Source: Haliotis asinina | Taxonomy: Eukaryota; Mollusca; Gastropoda; Lepetellida; Haliotidae | DNA length: 64,000 bases | Direction: 5' to 3' | Assembly (NCBI RefSeq): GCF_037392515.1 | Contig: NC_090281.1 | Span: forward strand, 46,166,645 to 46,230,644 | Shown here: positions 22,745 through 34,473 of the stretch, one piece after another | How positions within the stretch are numbered: the stretch's first letter is position 1 | Layout of the letters: every line of letters begins with the position of its first letter | Made by a program: the position numbers and the translations under genes | The notes under the pieces: model-generated | What the model saw: only the letters and a program-made list of their open reading frames with translations | The model's database searches: none | Told to the model about the DNA's origin: nothing

Positions 22745-23732
22745 TCATTGTGTTTGTTTTGGTTGTTTTTCTTTCTTGAGACGGTTTCCTTTTTTGTCTG
22801 CAAACATCTTGTCATAGCCACTGCAACAAACAAAATACAATACCCTGACAGAAACTTTATGTTTCAATAAAACTGACGTATATTATAGAGTGATTACAGA
22901 ATTATAGCAAGAAGTCGTCACCAAACACATGCACCCGATCCAAACGGTTGAACAAAATCGCCCATGAACATCACATTTTGTTACATAATTTTACTGTTTG
23001 GAGCTCAAGAAATGAGCATTCTTATTTATATGACAGTGGGTTGTGCTCATTTTTGTTGTGCACTGATGCATATAGGACAGAGCATTAAGCAGAACTGCAA
23101 TACCTTGAAACTCAGCGTGCGGAATAACAGGGAGAGCTGCCTTAGCGTCCTTATTCTGTCCTGTTTCCAACCTAAAAAAATACAATTCTAAATTTATTGT
23201 CAGCACAATGAAGATAAATTCATGTCGAGGTTAATGTAGAAACACCTGAAGTTTTACTTGTTGAATGGTTTAATGCATTGAAACTCTTGCAGTTACTGTA
23301 TTTAAATCATATTAAAGTATATTCTTACGTCTGTTGTGGATTTAGGGTCATTCCTTCTACAGACTCAGCATTCCGTAGAGCCTGCCTCACAGTTGTCTGT
23401 GAAAGTAAATTCATGGGGAAAATGCAATTAGCATTTTGAAAAACCTAACAAAATGACTAGCAGGTATTACAACTAAAGTCTTAAATAAAGTCGAATTACT
23501 GCTAATACAACATCGTATAAGAATATCTTCTCTGAAAACGTTACATACATTTACAAAGGAATAAACAATCAATTTAGTTTTTAAAATATATTTGTGTTAA
23601 ATTTGATTTTGAAATGCCTTAGCGATTTTGAAAATGATATATCTATATTAAAGTATATTCTTACGTCTGTTGTGGATTTAGGGTCATTCCTTCTACAGAC
23701 TCAGCATTCCGTAGAGCTTGCCTCACAGTTGT
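22745..23732 (-). CDS. Partial unidentified gene, small exons, one tandemly duplicated
   Basis: Three exon types with good splice signals on the minus strand. Exon X, 68 nt, lies twice (23732-23665 and 23396-23329) and encodes TTVRQALRNAESVEGMTLNP. Exon Y, 23171-23104, 68 nt, is in matching phase (LETGQNKDAKAALPVIPHA). A candidate next exon starts at 22820 after a strong acceptor. In the phase set by exon Y it reads AMTRCLQTKKETV. A different phase gives a natural-looking Lys-rich end (GYDKMFADKKGN) with a stop at 22745. Exon X is not a multiple of three, so both copies cannot be spliced in series without a frameshift. Family unknown. Upstream exons were not found. Confidence 0.4.
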
Positions 23733-23982
23733 CTGTGAAAGTAAATTCATGGGGAAAATGCAATTAGCATTTTGAAAAACCTAACAAAATGACTAGCAGG
23801 TATTACAACTAAAGTCTTAAATAAAGTCGAATTACTGCTAATACAACATCGTATAAGAATATCTTCTCTGAAAACGTTACATACATTTACAAAGGAATAA
23901 ACAATCAATTTAGTTTTTAAAATATATTTGTGTTAAATTTGATTTTGAAATGCCTTAGCGATTTTGAAAATGATATATCTAT
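23311..23982. repeat. 336-bp perfect-like tandem duplication
   Basis: 23311-23646 is repeated at 23647-23982 with one base difference noticed (GCCTGCC against GCTTGCC inside the exon). The duplicated unit contains one complete exon with both splice sites and flanking intron. Confidence 0.95.
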
Positions 23983-23989
23983 TAAAGTC

Positions 23990-24850
23990 ACTATTCCATC
24001 CATATAATGACGTGTGATATGGGAACCCCAAATACGTATATGCATGAATACTGGGATTAGTCTGTATTGCTCCGTCATTGTTGTTTTTGAGGAAACCTAT
24101 CTCTTAAAACATAAAACAGAACATTTTACATCTGTAAGAATATGTTCAATATTCAGTCTTATACTGATTGTACATTATGATTGAAATTACAAGCAACAGG
24201 TAATCCTTCAGCTCAAACACAAAAAACAGCTGGTATTACCTGGGGAATATATTCCACCCCCATAGCCTGATTAAGTCCCAGGAAGGATATTTATGACATG
24301 TAATAAACCTTTGATCAGCCAATTAGTCGGGCTGTTGTTCTCATATCGTGATTCAATATACTAAACACTTACTGAATGGCAGGGATACTCTACGACTCTG
24401 TATATTGAGCTCCCTGCTAAATGATATGGTAGTCTTGAGTGTAAGATTTCTCAACAACCATGCTGCTGAAGGAGCACATGGCATCATCAGGGTTGCCTTA
24501 CTGATTTTACAAATAATATACTTGCATCATCTGCAATATACTCACCTGAGCTTAATGTGCCCTCTGAAGAAATATCTCTGACAGACATTCTGAACGGCTT
24601 TGTAGATGTAAAGTCTCAAATTCACGATAGCAAAAGTGTCCGTATGTTGGTGTGCAATGATCAACTGCATTTTCCCATCGGGTGTTCATATATGTATTTA
24701 GATCTCAAAAGGTCATCAAATTACTTTGAGTTACTCTTCCTCTCTGTAACTTCTCCAACCAAGAAATACAATGGACACTGCACGTATACACAACGGTTTG
24801 TGAAACATGTAAATAAAGGTATGTCACTTTAATATGAATTTTACCAATTG
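23990..24850. other. Non-coding stretch before the LINE
   Basis: No exon or repeat family recognised apart from the 37-base hairpin motif at 24380-24416 shared with 21422-21457. Confidence 0.35.
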
Positions 24851-26870
24851 ACAGAACAGAACAGAACAGTTTATTCTCGAAAAAGACCCACCTACGGTGG
24901 TACATGAGAAAACATTGTGGATGGAAATGTATCTTCAATCAAGATGGCGGATAAAACATAAATTAAAGTGCAATAACTACAATTTGAGCATGCTAGAAAG
25001 AGTATTCAAAAACTTAGAGAGGTTTTTAATGTGTTTAGTTTTCTATACTGAGAATAGTTTTTTTTAGTTTGAATGCATTTGGCCATTTATAGAAGTATTC
25101 TGGGATGTACATCACCCGCTGTTGGAGAAGAGCTTCGCATTTAACAAGATAATGGAATTCGTCCCCAACAGACGGAGAATCACAAAGTTTGCAAAGTCTT
25201 TTTTCTTTTGGAGTATTGGACCAGCGTCCTGTTTCGATGGGTAGATTATGGTTAGACAGCTTGAATTTAAGAATCGGTATATATATTTCTTTAGGAAGAA
25301 ACAGATAGTTAGACAGAATTTACCTTTGGAACTGGAGGACAGTTCAAAATGCCAATATTGTAGATACTGGTCTTTTAATGTTAATTCTATTTTAGATATC
25401 AAGTATTCAGTTGAGCAAAGAAAAGGGGTTTTGTATATTTCTGAAAGTCCACAATTATCTAAAATATCTTTAACACGTTTAAACCATTGTAATTGGTTTA
25501 CAACGTTCGGTAAAGATGATGTTACAAAGTTATATAACATAGTTGACAGTTTCATATTGAGTGGGTTTATAGTTATTTTATGCCAGATTGAGATAATTCT
25601 TTTATATATTTTAATGTATAGAGGATATCTTCCAATTTCTCCATATACCATATAGTTGGGAGTTGAGTTTCTAAGACCACTGGCGTATTTTAGAAATTTC
25701 AAATGTGTTTTTTCAATTAACAATAAGCTTTCATAACCCCATATTTCTGAACCATACATTAATATGGGAGCTATCATTGTGTCGAAAGCTGACATCAAAC
25801 AGTCTAAAGGTAGATTCAAATTACGTGCTCTTTTTAGAAGAGAAAACATTGCTTTAGTTGAATTTTCTGCAAGACTTTTGATTGCATTTAGAAATCGTCC
25901 ATTACAGTGAGGCTTGATACCAAGGTAAGTATAGCTATCAACAATTTCGATTGGTTCGCCCCCGTAAGTAAAATGTAGTTTCTTTTCGAGTTTTTGGGAA
26001 GGGCCACTACCGAATACAACGATCTTAGTTTTAGAGAGATTTACTTTTAACCTCCACTGACTACAGTAGTCGTAAAATGAATTCAGAGACAACTGCAAAT
26101 CATTGGGATTGTCATTTACCAAGACAGCATCATCGGCATATAGTCAAATTATAAATTTTATCGAAACAGTGATGTTCTTTTCAGCAGATTGTTCAAAATT
26201 AATACCTGTACATCCTTGACCATAAAGGTGTGATTCGATGTCATTTTCTGAGAATAATAAAGGGGAAAGATTTTCACCCTGTCGCACCCCTGTGTTGCAT
26301 GGGAAGTACGAAGTTATATGGTTATCAAACATAACAGCCGATTTTATGTTATGGTACATATTTTAACAAGGGTTAGTATTTTACCATTTATGCCATATTT
26401 TAGTAATTTTTGTCATAGTCCAGCTCGCCACACTGTGTCAAAGGCTTTTGTGTAATCAATGAAAACACAATACATTTTTTTTGACAACTTAAGGATTTCA
26501 AATATCATGTGTATTGCAAATAAACTGTCACAAGCCGAGAAACCTTTTCGAAACCCAGACTGTGATGGAGAGAGAATACTATTTATCTCAACAAAATGTG
26601 TAAGTCTCGTGTTTAAGATACTTGTGAAGAGTTTTCCAAAGCAACTTAGTATAGTTATGGGTCTGTATGAGTTAGGATCCTTTGGCTCACCTTTCTTCTT
26701 ATAAATAGGTTTGATTGCACCTTTAAGCCAACAGTCTGGGACGATTCCAGAATCTAAAATCAGATTAAAGAAACTAGTTAGGAGTGGTATTAATTTTTCA
26801 GACGCATCGATTAAGAAATCATTTTCTTGATGACAATGTTGTTGAAATAGACTATTGTTCATCAAGACTA
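24851..26870 (-). mobile_element. 5'-truncated, broken LINE (non-LTR retrotransposon)
   Basis: Carries the C-terminal part of a reverse transcriptase ORF. Read 5' to 3' it shows KPIYKKKGEPKDPNSYRP, LSPSQSGFRKG, FIDYTKAFDTVW, GVRQGENLSPLLFS and the catalytic YADD near 26135. The thumb/connection part follows (SKTKIVVFG, SYTYLGIK), then a Cys/His knuckle CKLCDSPSVGDEFHYLVKC at 25115-25195, and KHIKNLSKFLNTLSSMLKL ending near 24978. The frame is broken about four times: a TGG-to-TGA stop and a shift near 26360-26400, a shift just before YADD, one near 25230 and one near 25050. The 3' UTR ends with AATAAA and a (TTCTG)n tail at 24851-24865, typical of target-primed integration. The endonuclease and ORF1 are missing. 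I do not assign a clade; Jockey/CR1-like is a guess. Confidence 0.9.
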
Positions 26871-26879
26871 AGCGTTATC

Positions 26880-28500
26880 AAACACTAACTCAAATCGGCC
26901 AAATAATCCCACTAGTGGTATCCTCTTTGGACTGAAGTTATTTATTTTAAGCGTAAGAGAATTATAAGGCATGCTCAACTGGGTTTGGTCGTTTAATTAA
27001 TCCCACACAGCCATCACCAGCAGAGGGAATGATTTACACATCTCATTTTTGTGCTTAATTATTGTGTCTGTTTTCATTGGTAAAAAACGACATGGGATTG
27101 TGAACAGCTTTACAGTTTATATCGACACCGGTACCATACAACATACAATACACAATTAAATGCAGCATGTGTTGTCACATATGTATATAAATTTGAATAA
27201 CAAACATGGGTAAAGCTTGAAGACAATCTTATATGGAAATAGTGAATTATCTGATCTTAATAATCTGTCCATCTTAAGATCAGCCTACCTCTTCGTCACT
27301 GCTTCTTTTAGATTTGATACTATATATGATTGAAGAATTAACCTCGTGGTTTGTCATATGATAATCTTGTATTAGAACTTTGGTTTATTTACCTTTGTAA
27401 AGTGCATTCCACACATACAAACTAATTGTATCAATATATAGCATTTACGAGAATGTTATTGGTAAGATAATTATTTTTGGTGTCTTGATGGTAAAATTGT
27501 GGATGCTCACCGAAGTAACCATAGACTTAAGACAAAAAAACATCTTCAAGCAGAAAGGAAGACCATAAGAGAGTATGGAAAAGTTTTTTCCCATCTTGTT
27601 AGGTCAGTTGTGTATGAGGTGAACTGTCACTGTTGACACTGATGATGTTTGATTGTGTAGCACTTTACGAATTTCTTATATTCACGAAAGTCACCAAATG
27701 CAAAGCAGATTGTACAGTTATGTAAGTTATGTTTTATGTATGAATAATAAATTAAACATTTATGTACGCCGAACATAAACAAACAAATGATAGACCGACA
27801 CGCACCATTTAAATATTCTGTAACATAATTCTTGTAAATGATTATATAAATCTTGTTACACAATGATTTTTATTAATTCATTTGACTACTTGCTCCAATC
27901 CACACGTACTGACAACACAACCAGTTATCTATTGACATGTTTATGAGATTTCTTGAATACGCCAATTGCATAACACCGTTAATGAGCACCAACATAAAAG
28001 GTCTAGTGACAGGTGTTATTTAGAGAATGCATATAGTTCCCATGGAGTAGAGTGGTAACATCATCGGAATGAGCTTGGGATGATGATCTCGAACAAAGGC
28101 AAGACATCTGTTTTAACAGGCACAAGTATTTGGTATATGGATCAATGCTGGCAGTACACATGAACTTTCATGTTTTCACGCACCACACGCAGTTGCATTG
28201 ATATAAAACGCAAATGGACTACACAAAATATGGCTTATTCCTTCAGTTTTCATGAATAAATATGTCACATGCAAGATCCATTATGCATATCAACAGTAAG
28301 AACTCTAACAGAACAAAAGAAATAATAAATTAGTAAGTTTAAAGAGTCATGGGGATTCTTCAGAAATGGCAAAATTGAAAGAAGTAGCGGTAAAATCCTT
28401 CCTAAATTTACAAACATTTACAAGAATAGCAAACATCACCTTTACAATCGTTGTAAATGTTTGTAAATATGACATTTAAATTTTGTAAATTTTCGTAAAT
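26880..28500. other. Intergenic, AT-rich, no gene
   Basis: Nothing beyond short frames. 28410-28500 has repeated TTTGTAAAT/TTTACAA words similar to those at 19170-19265. Confidence 0.4.
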
Positions 28501-28513
28501 CAACATTTTTTTC

Positions 28514-29515
28514 TTCTGCATGAGTACACCACAACATCCACCAATGGATCGTGCACCGCCACCGGCATACATGAGTACACCACAACATCCACCAATGCAT
28601 GTAGCACCAGCACCCTCATACATGAGACACCACCATCACATCCACCAATGCATGGTGCACTGCCACCGGCATACATGAGTACACCACAACACCCACCAAT
28701 GCATGGGGTACCACCACCCTCATACATGAGACACCACCATCACATCCACCAATGCATGGGACACCGCCACCGACATACAGGAGTACACCACAACATCCAC
28801 CAATGGATCGTGCACCGCCAAAGGCATACATGAATATACCACAACATCCACCAATGCATGGGGCACCACCACAGGCATACATAAGCCAACACCATCACAT
28901 CCACCAATGCATAGCGCACCGCCAACGGCATACATGAGTACACCACAACATCCAGCAATGCATGGCGCAAAGCCACCGGCATACATGAGTACACCACAAC
29001 ATCCACCAATGCATCGTCCACCCCCACCAGCATACACGAGACACCACCATCACATCCACTAATTCATAGGGCACCACAACCCTCATACATGAGACACCAC
29101 CATCATATCCACCAATGCATGGCGCACCGCCACCGGCATACATAACTACACCACAACATCCACCAATGCATGGTGCACCAGCACCCTCATACAAGAGACA
29201 CCACCATCACATCCACCAATGCATCGCACACCGCCACCGACATACAGGAGTACACCACAACATCCACCAATGCATGGGGCACCAGCACCCTCATACATGA
29301 GACACCACCATCACATCCACCAATGCATGGCGTACCGCCACCGACATACATGAGTACACCACAACATCCACCAATGCATGGCGCACCACCACTGGCATAT
29401 ATGACACACCACCATCACATCCACCAATACATGAGTACACCACAACATCCACTAATGCATGGCACACCGCCACACGCATACATGAGTACACCAAAACATC
29501 CACCAATTCACAAGA
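28514..29515. repeat. Minisatellite of mixed 51- and 53-bp units
   Basis: About 19 units. The 51-bp type begins CATGAGTACACCACAACATC and the 53-bp type begins CATGAGACACCACCATCACA; both end ACCGGCATA-like. The 51-bp type in one plus frame encodes a 17-residue motif (MSTPQHPPMHGAPPPAY), like repetitive secreted or shell-type proteins. The interspersed 53-bp units shift frame each time, so no long continuous protein is possible. Open frames on both strands follow from the repeat. Confidence 0.92.
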
Positions 29516-29579
29516 ATGACTCCATAGAAAATAAAAGTCACCGCAACCGTTATGTTGAAAGTAAACGTGTTTAAAGTCG

Positions 29580-30550
29580 AAATGAAATCACACCTGATCT
29601 GAACGCCCCGTGGTACAACTTGTCGTGTATTTGAAAGACGTTAAATCTATCGCTTCTCCAGTAACTCTTAATTTGCTTTCCAGAAACGCTGACACAAATT
29701 GCATAGTGTTATTTCCAGTAGCCGCCAACGCTAACAGACGATCTAACGTTCAGATACAAAGAATATATAACTGACATTAATTTTCCATTTACATCTAACT
29801 TTGACAACTTACCACAACTTACACCTGTCTACAGAGTGCAATACACTCTGAAAGTTGACGTAAGCGCGATATAATACGCTTATTATCGTTAAGGCTGTTG
29901 TTAATTAATGTGAAACTATGTTTACGACACAAATTGGAATGTTGGTATTCCCCGAACGGAAGCGAGGGATATACAGATATTTAGGCACGAGTGTGCCTAT
30001 CTATTACCAAACTCAACTTTCAAACATGGGCTGGTTACCCACAATGGCCTCATTTAGAACGCAACGTTATAGAGGAGACGTGGCGTCCTTGCATTGCTCA
30101 CGACATCACCTCACCATGACAAAGTAACATTTTCCCCTAGGTCATCGTATGAAAAATATGAACCCCGATATTTTCGATCTCGTAGTTAATATGGCTCATG
30201 GGCCAATCTGGTAGAAATATTAATATTAATTCTTCTGCTGGAGTAGATCATCCGTGTATCCTTGGTGCTGTAAGTTGGAGACCCACTTGCTTTTAGCATT
30301 GTCCTTGTGATACTCCGTGGTGGGTGGGTGGTTCGGATGATGAACCATATTACACTAACCATGGCTTACAGCTATGAAATTCCGCCCAAAAGCCCAAAAT
30401 GTCCACTTGAAATTGACCCTATTGATACTGATCACAGACCTTCTGCATCGTTTGAGTATTGGCCGCTTTTCCTTGTGATCGAGACTCCTGACAAGACACC
30501 GTAAAAGGTGAACCCCTTTGCTGTATCCAAGTTTATTGAAGTAGTACACA
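29580..30550. other. Intergenic, no gene
   Basis: Short frames only. No splice-site-bounded exon or known repeat. Confidence 0.35.
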
Positions 30551-31710
30551 AGGAGGCAGCTGAAAAATCTGATGTCGTAGCCTCCCCAGTACTGAGTTTG
30601 TTTGACACTATCTTCAGTTAGTATGCTGTCTTTGGCTCATGAAAAGGCCTTTAATACTCAGGTTTTCACAGGCCATTTTATGTGGTGGAGGTCTGTGAGC
30701 ATTTTCATGACATTTGGTTTGCTGGCCGAAAACATCTCAAAGTTAATCATGGATAGTTTTACTAATATCAATCTGATCACTGTCATTGTAACTTTTGTGT
30801 ATTGGGTGTATATTTTTTTGACATATATTTGCTTTTGAAAATAGTGAAAATGACCGCCATTTTGAATTGTCTTCTCGGCAGTTACACTTACATAAAAAAT
30901 AACACCGAATATGTCCATTTACGGCCAATGTTGATGCTTTTTATGTTTTTTGACACTTGTATCTTCTAGAGTGGTGACTCGGGCACAAAACAGGTGATTT
31001 TGTATGGTCATGTCGTGATAATATAATGTTTTACAGCTTACTCTTTGAGACGAGATTTTGTTTCCTGTTTACTTCTAGAGTGACAATATGTTACATGGAA
31101 TAACTTGATATTACCCAGAATTCAAAAATGGCTGCCAAGATGGCCACCATTGTAGTTTTAGTGCCTATACAGAGCAGAGAACTAACAAACAATTCATTTG
31201 GTGTCACATGTTTAACACAGTTTAGAAAAAAACAAACTTCAATGTTATGGTTAATAAAAGCTATACATTCCTAAACTATTTGATGAAATAGCAGTATCCA
31301 AAGTATTAGAAAACTATGCTTCACGATCGATAACTGCCTCTAAGCTCTCGTAGTAGCTATTCAAATGGTCCGTCAGATAACTGTTAATCACTTTCAGAAG
31401 CTTACAATTTGTTCAGTTTATCTGCTTTGATATAGATCTCTCTCTGATGGCATACTGACTTTATTGCATTTACTCTGTGTCATTTCAACCAATCCATGGG
31501 GAGCAGCATCTCTCGACATCAGAACACCAGAATAGGGATACGCTGACCATCACAAATGCTCCAGCCATGGTCAACTGGTTAAGGAATATGATTGGCAAAC
31601 ATGCACTTGGTTGTTTACTTGCGCAATGTAATATTCTAGACTGTTGGATGTTGGTGGGAGCTTTTAATTTAATGTCTTGTCTCATCTACAGACGCCACTG
31701 GGTTGTTTAG
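30551..31710 (+). mobile_element. Interspersed element E1, copy b (longer)
   Basis: Begins with AGGAGGCAGCTGAAAAATCT and GCCTCCCCAGTACTGA like copy a. It continues past the end of copy a into a segment matching, in reverse, 41645-42390: CATTCAAA-type text, GATAACTGTTAATCACTTTC, CAGAAGCTTACAATTTG, GACATCAGAACACCAGAATA and TTGGATGTTGGTGGGAGC. The extended element is therefore at least about 1.2 kb. A short frame in the 3' part (QNRDTLTITNAPAMVNWL) could be coding residue. Family unknown. Confidence 0.7.
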
Positions 31711-32335
31711 TACATACATTGAACTAAAGGTCTGTGCGATGTGATCTAGTAATGTTGATAGGCTTTTGTATTGTAAGTTCTGGTTTGTAGACATTAGAAT
31801 ACCCCCGTGTATTGATCTATTGTTTTAATGTTGGACTTGTTTCGTGATGTGTTTCTGTGTTGGCGGCGTTTAGCAGTGCACGGCAGTATATAGCTAAAAA
31901 CAAGCACTCGTACAAGGCGATAAAGTCGTGCACATCCGATTTCCATGGACAAAAACAATTCTTCTCGAGTTCACAAGTTTCACAAACAAAACAGCAAAAC
32001 AAACAAGTACAATTGGACCAGCTGTGTGGATTATGTTTTATTAATGTCATCATTCCCAACATGGAACAGTACCAAATCCTCGAACACAAACACCAACATT
32101 GTTGTCGCAGAATGTGTGTCTAAATTGATCTTGATCAAATTTGAGATTTGAACAAGGTCAAAGGTAACTGAAGCCCGACACGTAAAACCAGAGATAAAAA
32201 ACATTTTTGAGAAAAAAAACCCTCTGGAACCGTGTTCCCTCAACGTATGCAACGCTACCTATTCTACTGGAGGGTTTACAGTAGTAGACACGCAGAGTAC
32301 ATTGTCACAAAATATCCGAACAGTAAAACATCCAC
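31711..32335. other. Intergenic, no gene
   Basis: Several overlapping short frames on both strands, none with recognisable content. Confidence 0.35.
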
Positions 32336-32339
32336 ATGC

Positions 32340-32467
32340 TGCTCCAGAAGAATCCTTGATCCACTTCTGTCCATGGAATATCTTCTTGGCAGTCGTCCTG
32401 CCTCTGGGGGACTTCAGGGTCCATTTCCGCCCCCAGGACGATGGCATCCACGCTCCTGATAATAAAG
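32340..32467 (-). other. Exon-like conserved block, copy 1
   Basis: Minus strand: acceptor-like TTTATTATCAG followed by GAGCGTGGATGCCATCG and CTGGGGGCGGAAATGGACCC. It is GC-rich in AT-rich flanks and almost identical to blocks at 34010, 35979 and (more loosely) 34355 and 36324, although flanking DNA has diverged. Two minus frames stay open. One reads WGRKWTLKSPRGRTTAKKIF, the other AEMDPEVPQRQDDCQEDIPW. The second stays open in all copies. No family recognised and no clear donor, so coding is unproven. Confidence 0.4.
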
Positions 32468-32699
32468 GTAAACATATTTTACATCATTTGTGCTGTGTGC
32501 ATAAATGCAAAATATATGATTCCACGAGAACATATCTCAAACACGAAAATCAAGTTGTGACTTGGCAGTAGACGTCATTGTACACAAGGAGGCACTGCAT
32601 GTTTTCTTTAAAAGATCGTTTGGAAGAACACAGTGGCTTCTGCTACTAAAGGTAAACAGTATTCTGTATCATAATTTATACTTCCAGCACATATTAAGA

Positions 32700-32868
32700 C
32701 TGCATGAGTGTCGTTTTCACACTGATTTAACCAGCATACCAGCTATACCACGAAGAGAAACAACAAACATTGGCTCCAAACATCATTCAGATATGGAAAA
32801 TCGAAATAGGTTTGTTTGGAGCGTCATGAGCGAACTCTATAACCATTCGGTTATTCGACGATCCCCTT
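32700..32868 (-). mobile_element. Old tRNA-derived SINE, family A, in array unit 1
   Basis: In reverse: AACCGAATGGTTATAGAGTTCGCTCATGACG at the head (given here over its span), then the B-box relic and TGTTTCTCTTCGTGGTATAG. Related copies lie in the other units at about 34738-34905 and 36707-36874, where the tail CACCGCTTTCAACAATATAC is clearer. Confidence 0.6.
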
Positions 32869-33222
32869 ACATTTAGATACAAAGCAAATATGTCGGGACG
32901 TGAAAAACAAAATTTCATTTAAGTTTTAAACTGAAATAGTGAATGCTTTACCAGCAGGTGGCCAGTACACTGACTTTCAAAGTGACCATCCGGGACTTGC
33001 TTTGTCTCGAACTACCTATTGAAGGACGGAATGGTGGGTTAACACTAAGTTATACTATCTATAGATAGCATCGTACAGGGCATGCACGAAGGGGGCCCTA
33101 TCTACACTAACCCCTAATCTACCAGTCAAGTGCAGTCAGCATTGGGTCTACTGGGGGTGCTGAAAAGACTGGGGCCACAGAGTGTGCCAACCCTAAACTA
33201 GCTGGGTTGCTGTAACAACCAT

Positions 33223-33240
33223 CCTGACTGTACAGTCAGG
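33223..33240. repeat. Perfect 18-bp palindrome in array unit 1
   Basis: CCTGACTGTACAGTCAGG reads the same on both strands. It is repeated at 35259-35276 and 37228-37245. A second short palindrome, CTATCTATAGATAG, lies about 170 bases upstream in every unit. Confidence 0.95.
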
Positions 33241-33700
33241 CCCTAGCACCGAACCTACTCCATGTACGCTCGGCAGGGGGCTACGCGGAGAGCAGACGCA
33301 CAATGGAGCCACCATGAGACAAAAGCTCATCCCATCGGACCCTCGGAAAGTCAGTGTACTAAAGTCCAGGTGGAAGGGTTTAGAGTGACACAACACCAAA
33401 TCCAGAGTGTGCCAGGGTTCCTGCGTCTGAAAGAAATGAGTCATGCATAAGCATCAGTAATCACATTTCTCTCGGATGTAGATTGGATTAACAACAGCGA
33501 GTAAGTGTGGTTTTCTGCCGATTTGGACAATTTTCCAACGACGGGCCTCATACGTAGGCGTGGGGCATGGTATTTAAGTGAAGACTCGAACAATGGTACT
33601 GAACACGACGTGCCAACACTTGAACAACTAGGCTACACTATCACTCCGTTTACATGCAGAAACCAGTATCAACCTTTCCAATCTATACCTAAATGGCTGT

Positions 33701-33908
33701 GACTATGCTAGTCGTAAGAGGCGACTAACGGGATCGGGTGGTCAGAATCGCTGACTTCTTGGTTGAAACATGTCATCGGTTCCCATTTGCGCAGATCGAT
33801 GCTCGTGTTGTTGATCACTGGATTGGCTTGTCCAGACTCGATTATTTACAGACCGTCACCTTATAGCTGAATATTGCTGAGTGCGGCGTAAAACTAAACT
33901 CACTCTCT
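33701..33908 (-). mobile_element. Full-length SINE-like family B copy with target-site duplication
   Basis: Flanked by CCTAAATGGCTGT at 33688-33700 and 33909-33921, a 13-base target-site duplication. The minus strand runs from GAGTGAGTTTAGTTTTACGC to CGACTAGCATAGTC. Unit 3 of the array has the unoccupied site once, at 37691-37703. This defines the ends of the family exactly. Confidence 0.93.
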
Positions 33909-34009
33909 CCTAAATGGCTGTATACTATGAGAGAATTAGTGTGCACTATATATGAAACAAATATTTTCTTCCAAATAGAGTTGAAAACACCTGCCTGTCT
34001 GATCCTCTG

Positions 34010-34131
34010 TCACCCTTCCGAAGAATCCATGGTTCACGTCTATCCATGGAATATCTTCTTGGCAGTCGTCCTGCCTCTGGGGGACTTCAGGGTCCATTTC
34101 CGCCCCCAGGACGATGGCATCCACGTTCCTA
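34010..34131 (-). other. Exon-like conserved block, copy 2
   Basis: Acceptor-like GTTACTCTTAG precedes GAACGTGGATGCCATCG on the minus strand. The frame AEMDPEVPQRQDDC stays open and ends in WIDVNHGFFGR; the other frame meets a stop. Part of unit 2 of the array. Confidence 0.4.
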
Positions 34132-34339
34132 AGAGTAACGATAACGAATAGGTTAATGTTTCATATCACTGATACTTACTACATAGATAATAAATATTAA
34201 AAGCATATGCTTTTTGGTCAGGAAAACGCTGTAACCTGAAACACAAGTTGTAACTTGCTCATGACGTCATTGTCAACAAGAATATATTGTATGTTGTCTT
34301 CAAAAGATAGTTTGGAGAACTTGCCTTCCTGGTAGTCTG

Positions 34340-34473
34340 GCGGCTTTGTGGTCGTTGTCCTGCCGCCAGAAGAGACCTTGATCCGCTTGTGTCCACGGAA
34401 TATCTTCTCGGCAGTCGTCCTGCCTCTGGGGGACTTCAGGGTCCATTTCCGCCCCCAGGTAGATGGCATCCCT
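34340..34473 (-). other. Exon-like conserved block, copy 3
   Basis: Acceptor-like ACTGTTATGAG precedes CAGGGATGCCATCTACC, three bases shifted against copies 1 and 2, so phase is kept. AG|GCAAGT just downstream is a perfect GC-AG type donor candidate. Open in both frames described for copy 1. Confidence 0.4.

Noticed and set aside
25248-25655. 135-aa plus-strand frame
   Set aside because: It lies antisense to the LINE reverse transcriptase and has no content of its own.
28408-29574. Many overlapping 60-134 aa frames on both strands
   Set aside because: Produced by the minisatellite; mixed 51/53-bp units prevent one continuous product.
18391-31710. E1 copies a and b as long terminal repeats of one virus-like element
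   Set aside because: They are 12 kb apart with unrelated DNA (LINE, minisatellite) between, differ in extent and are diverged. No retroviral genes or primer site were seen.
33193-33450. Conserved short frames in the array units (83 aa minus, 62 aa plus)
   Set aside because: Identical in units only because the DNA is nearly identical. No start context, family or splice evidence.
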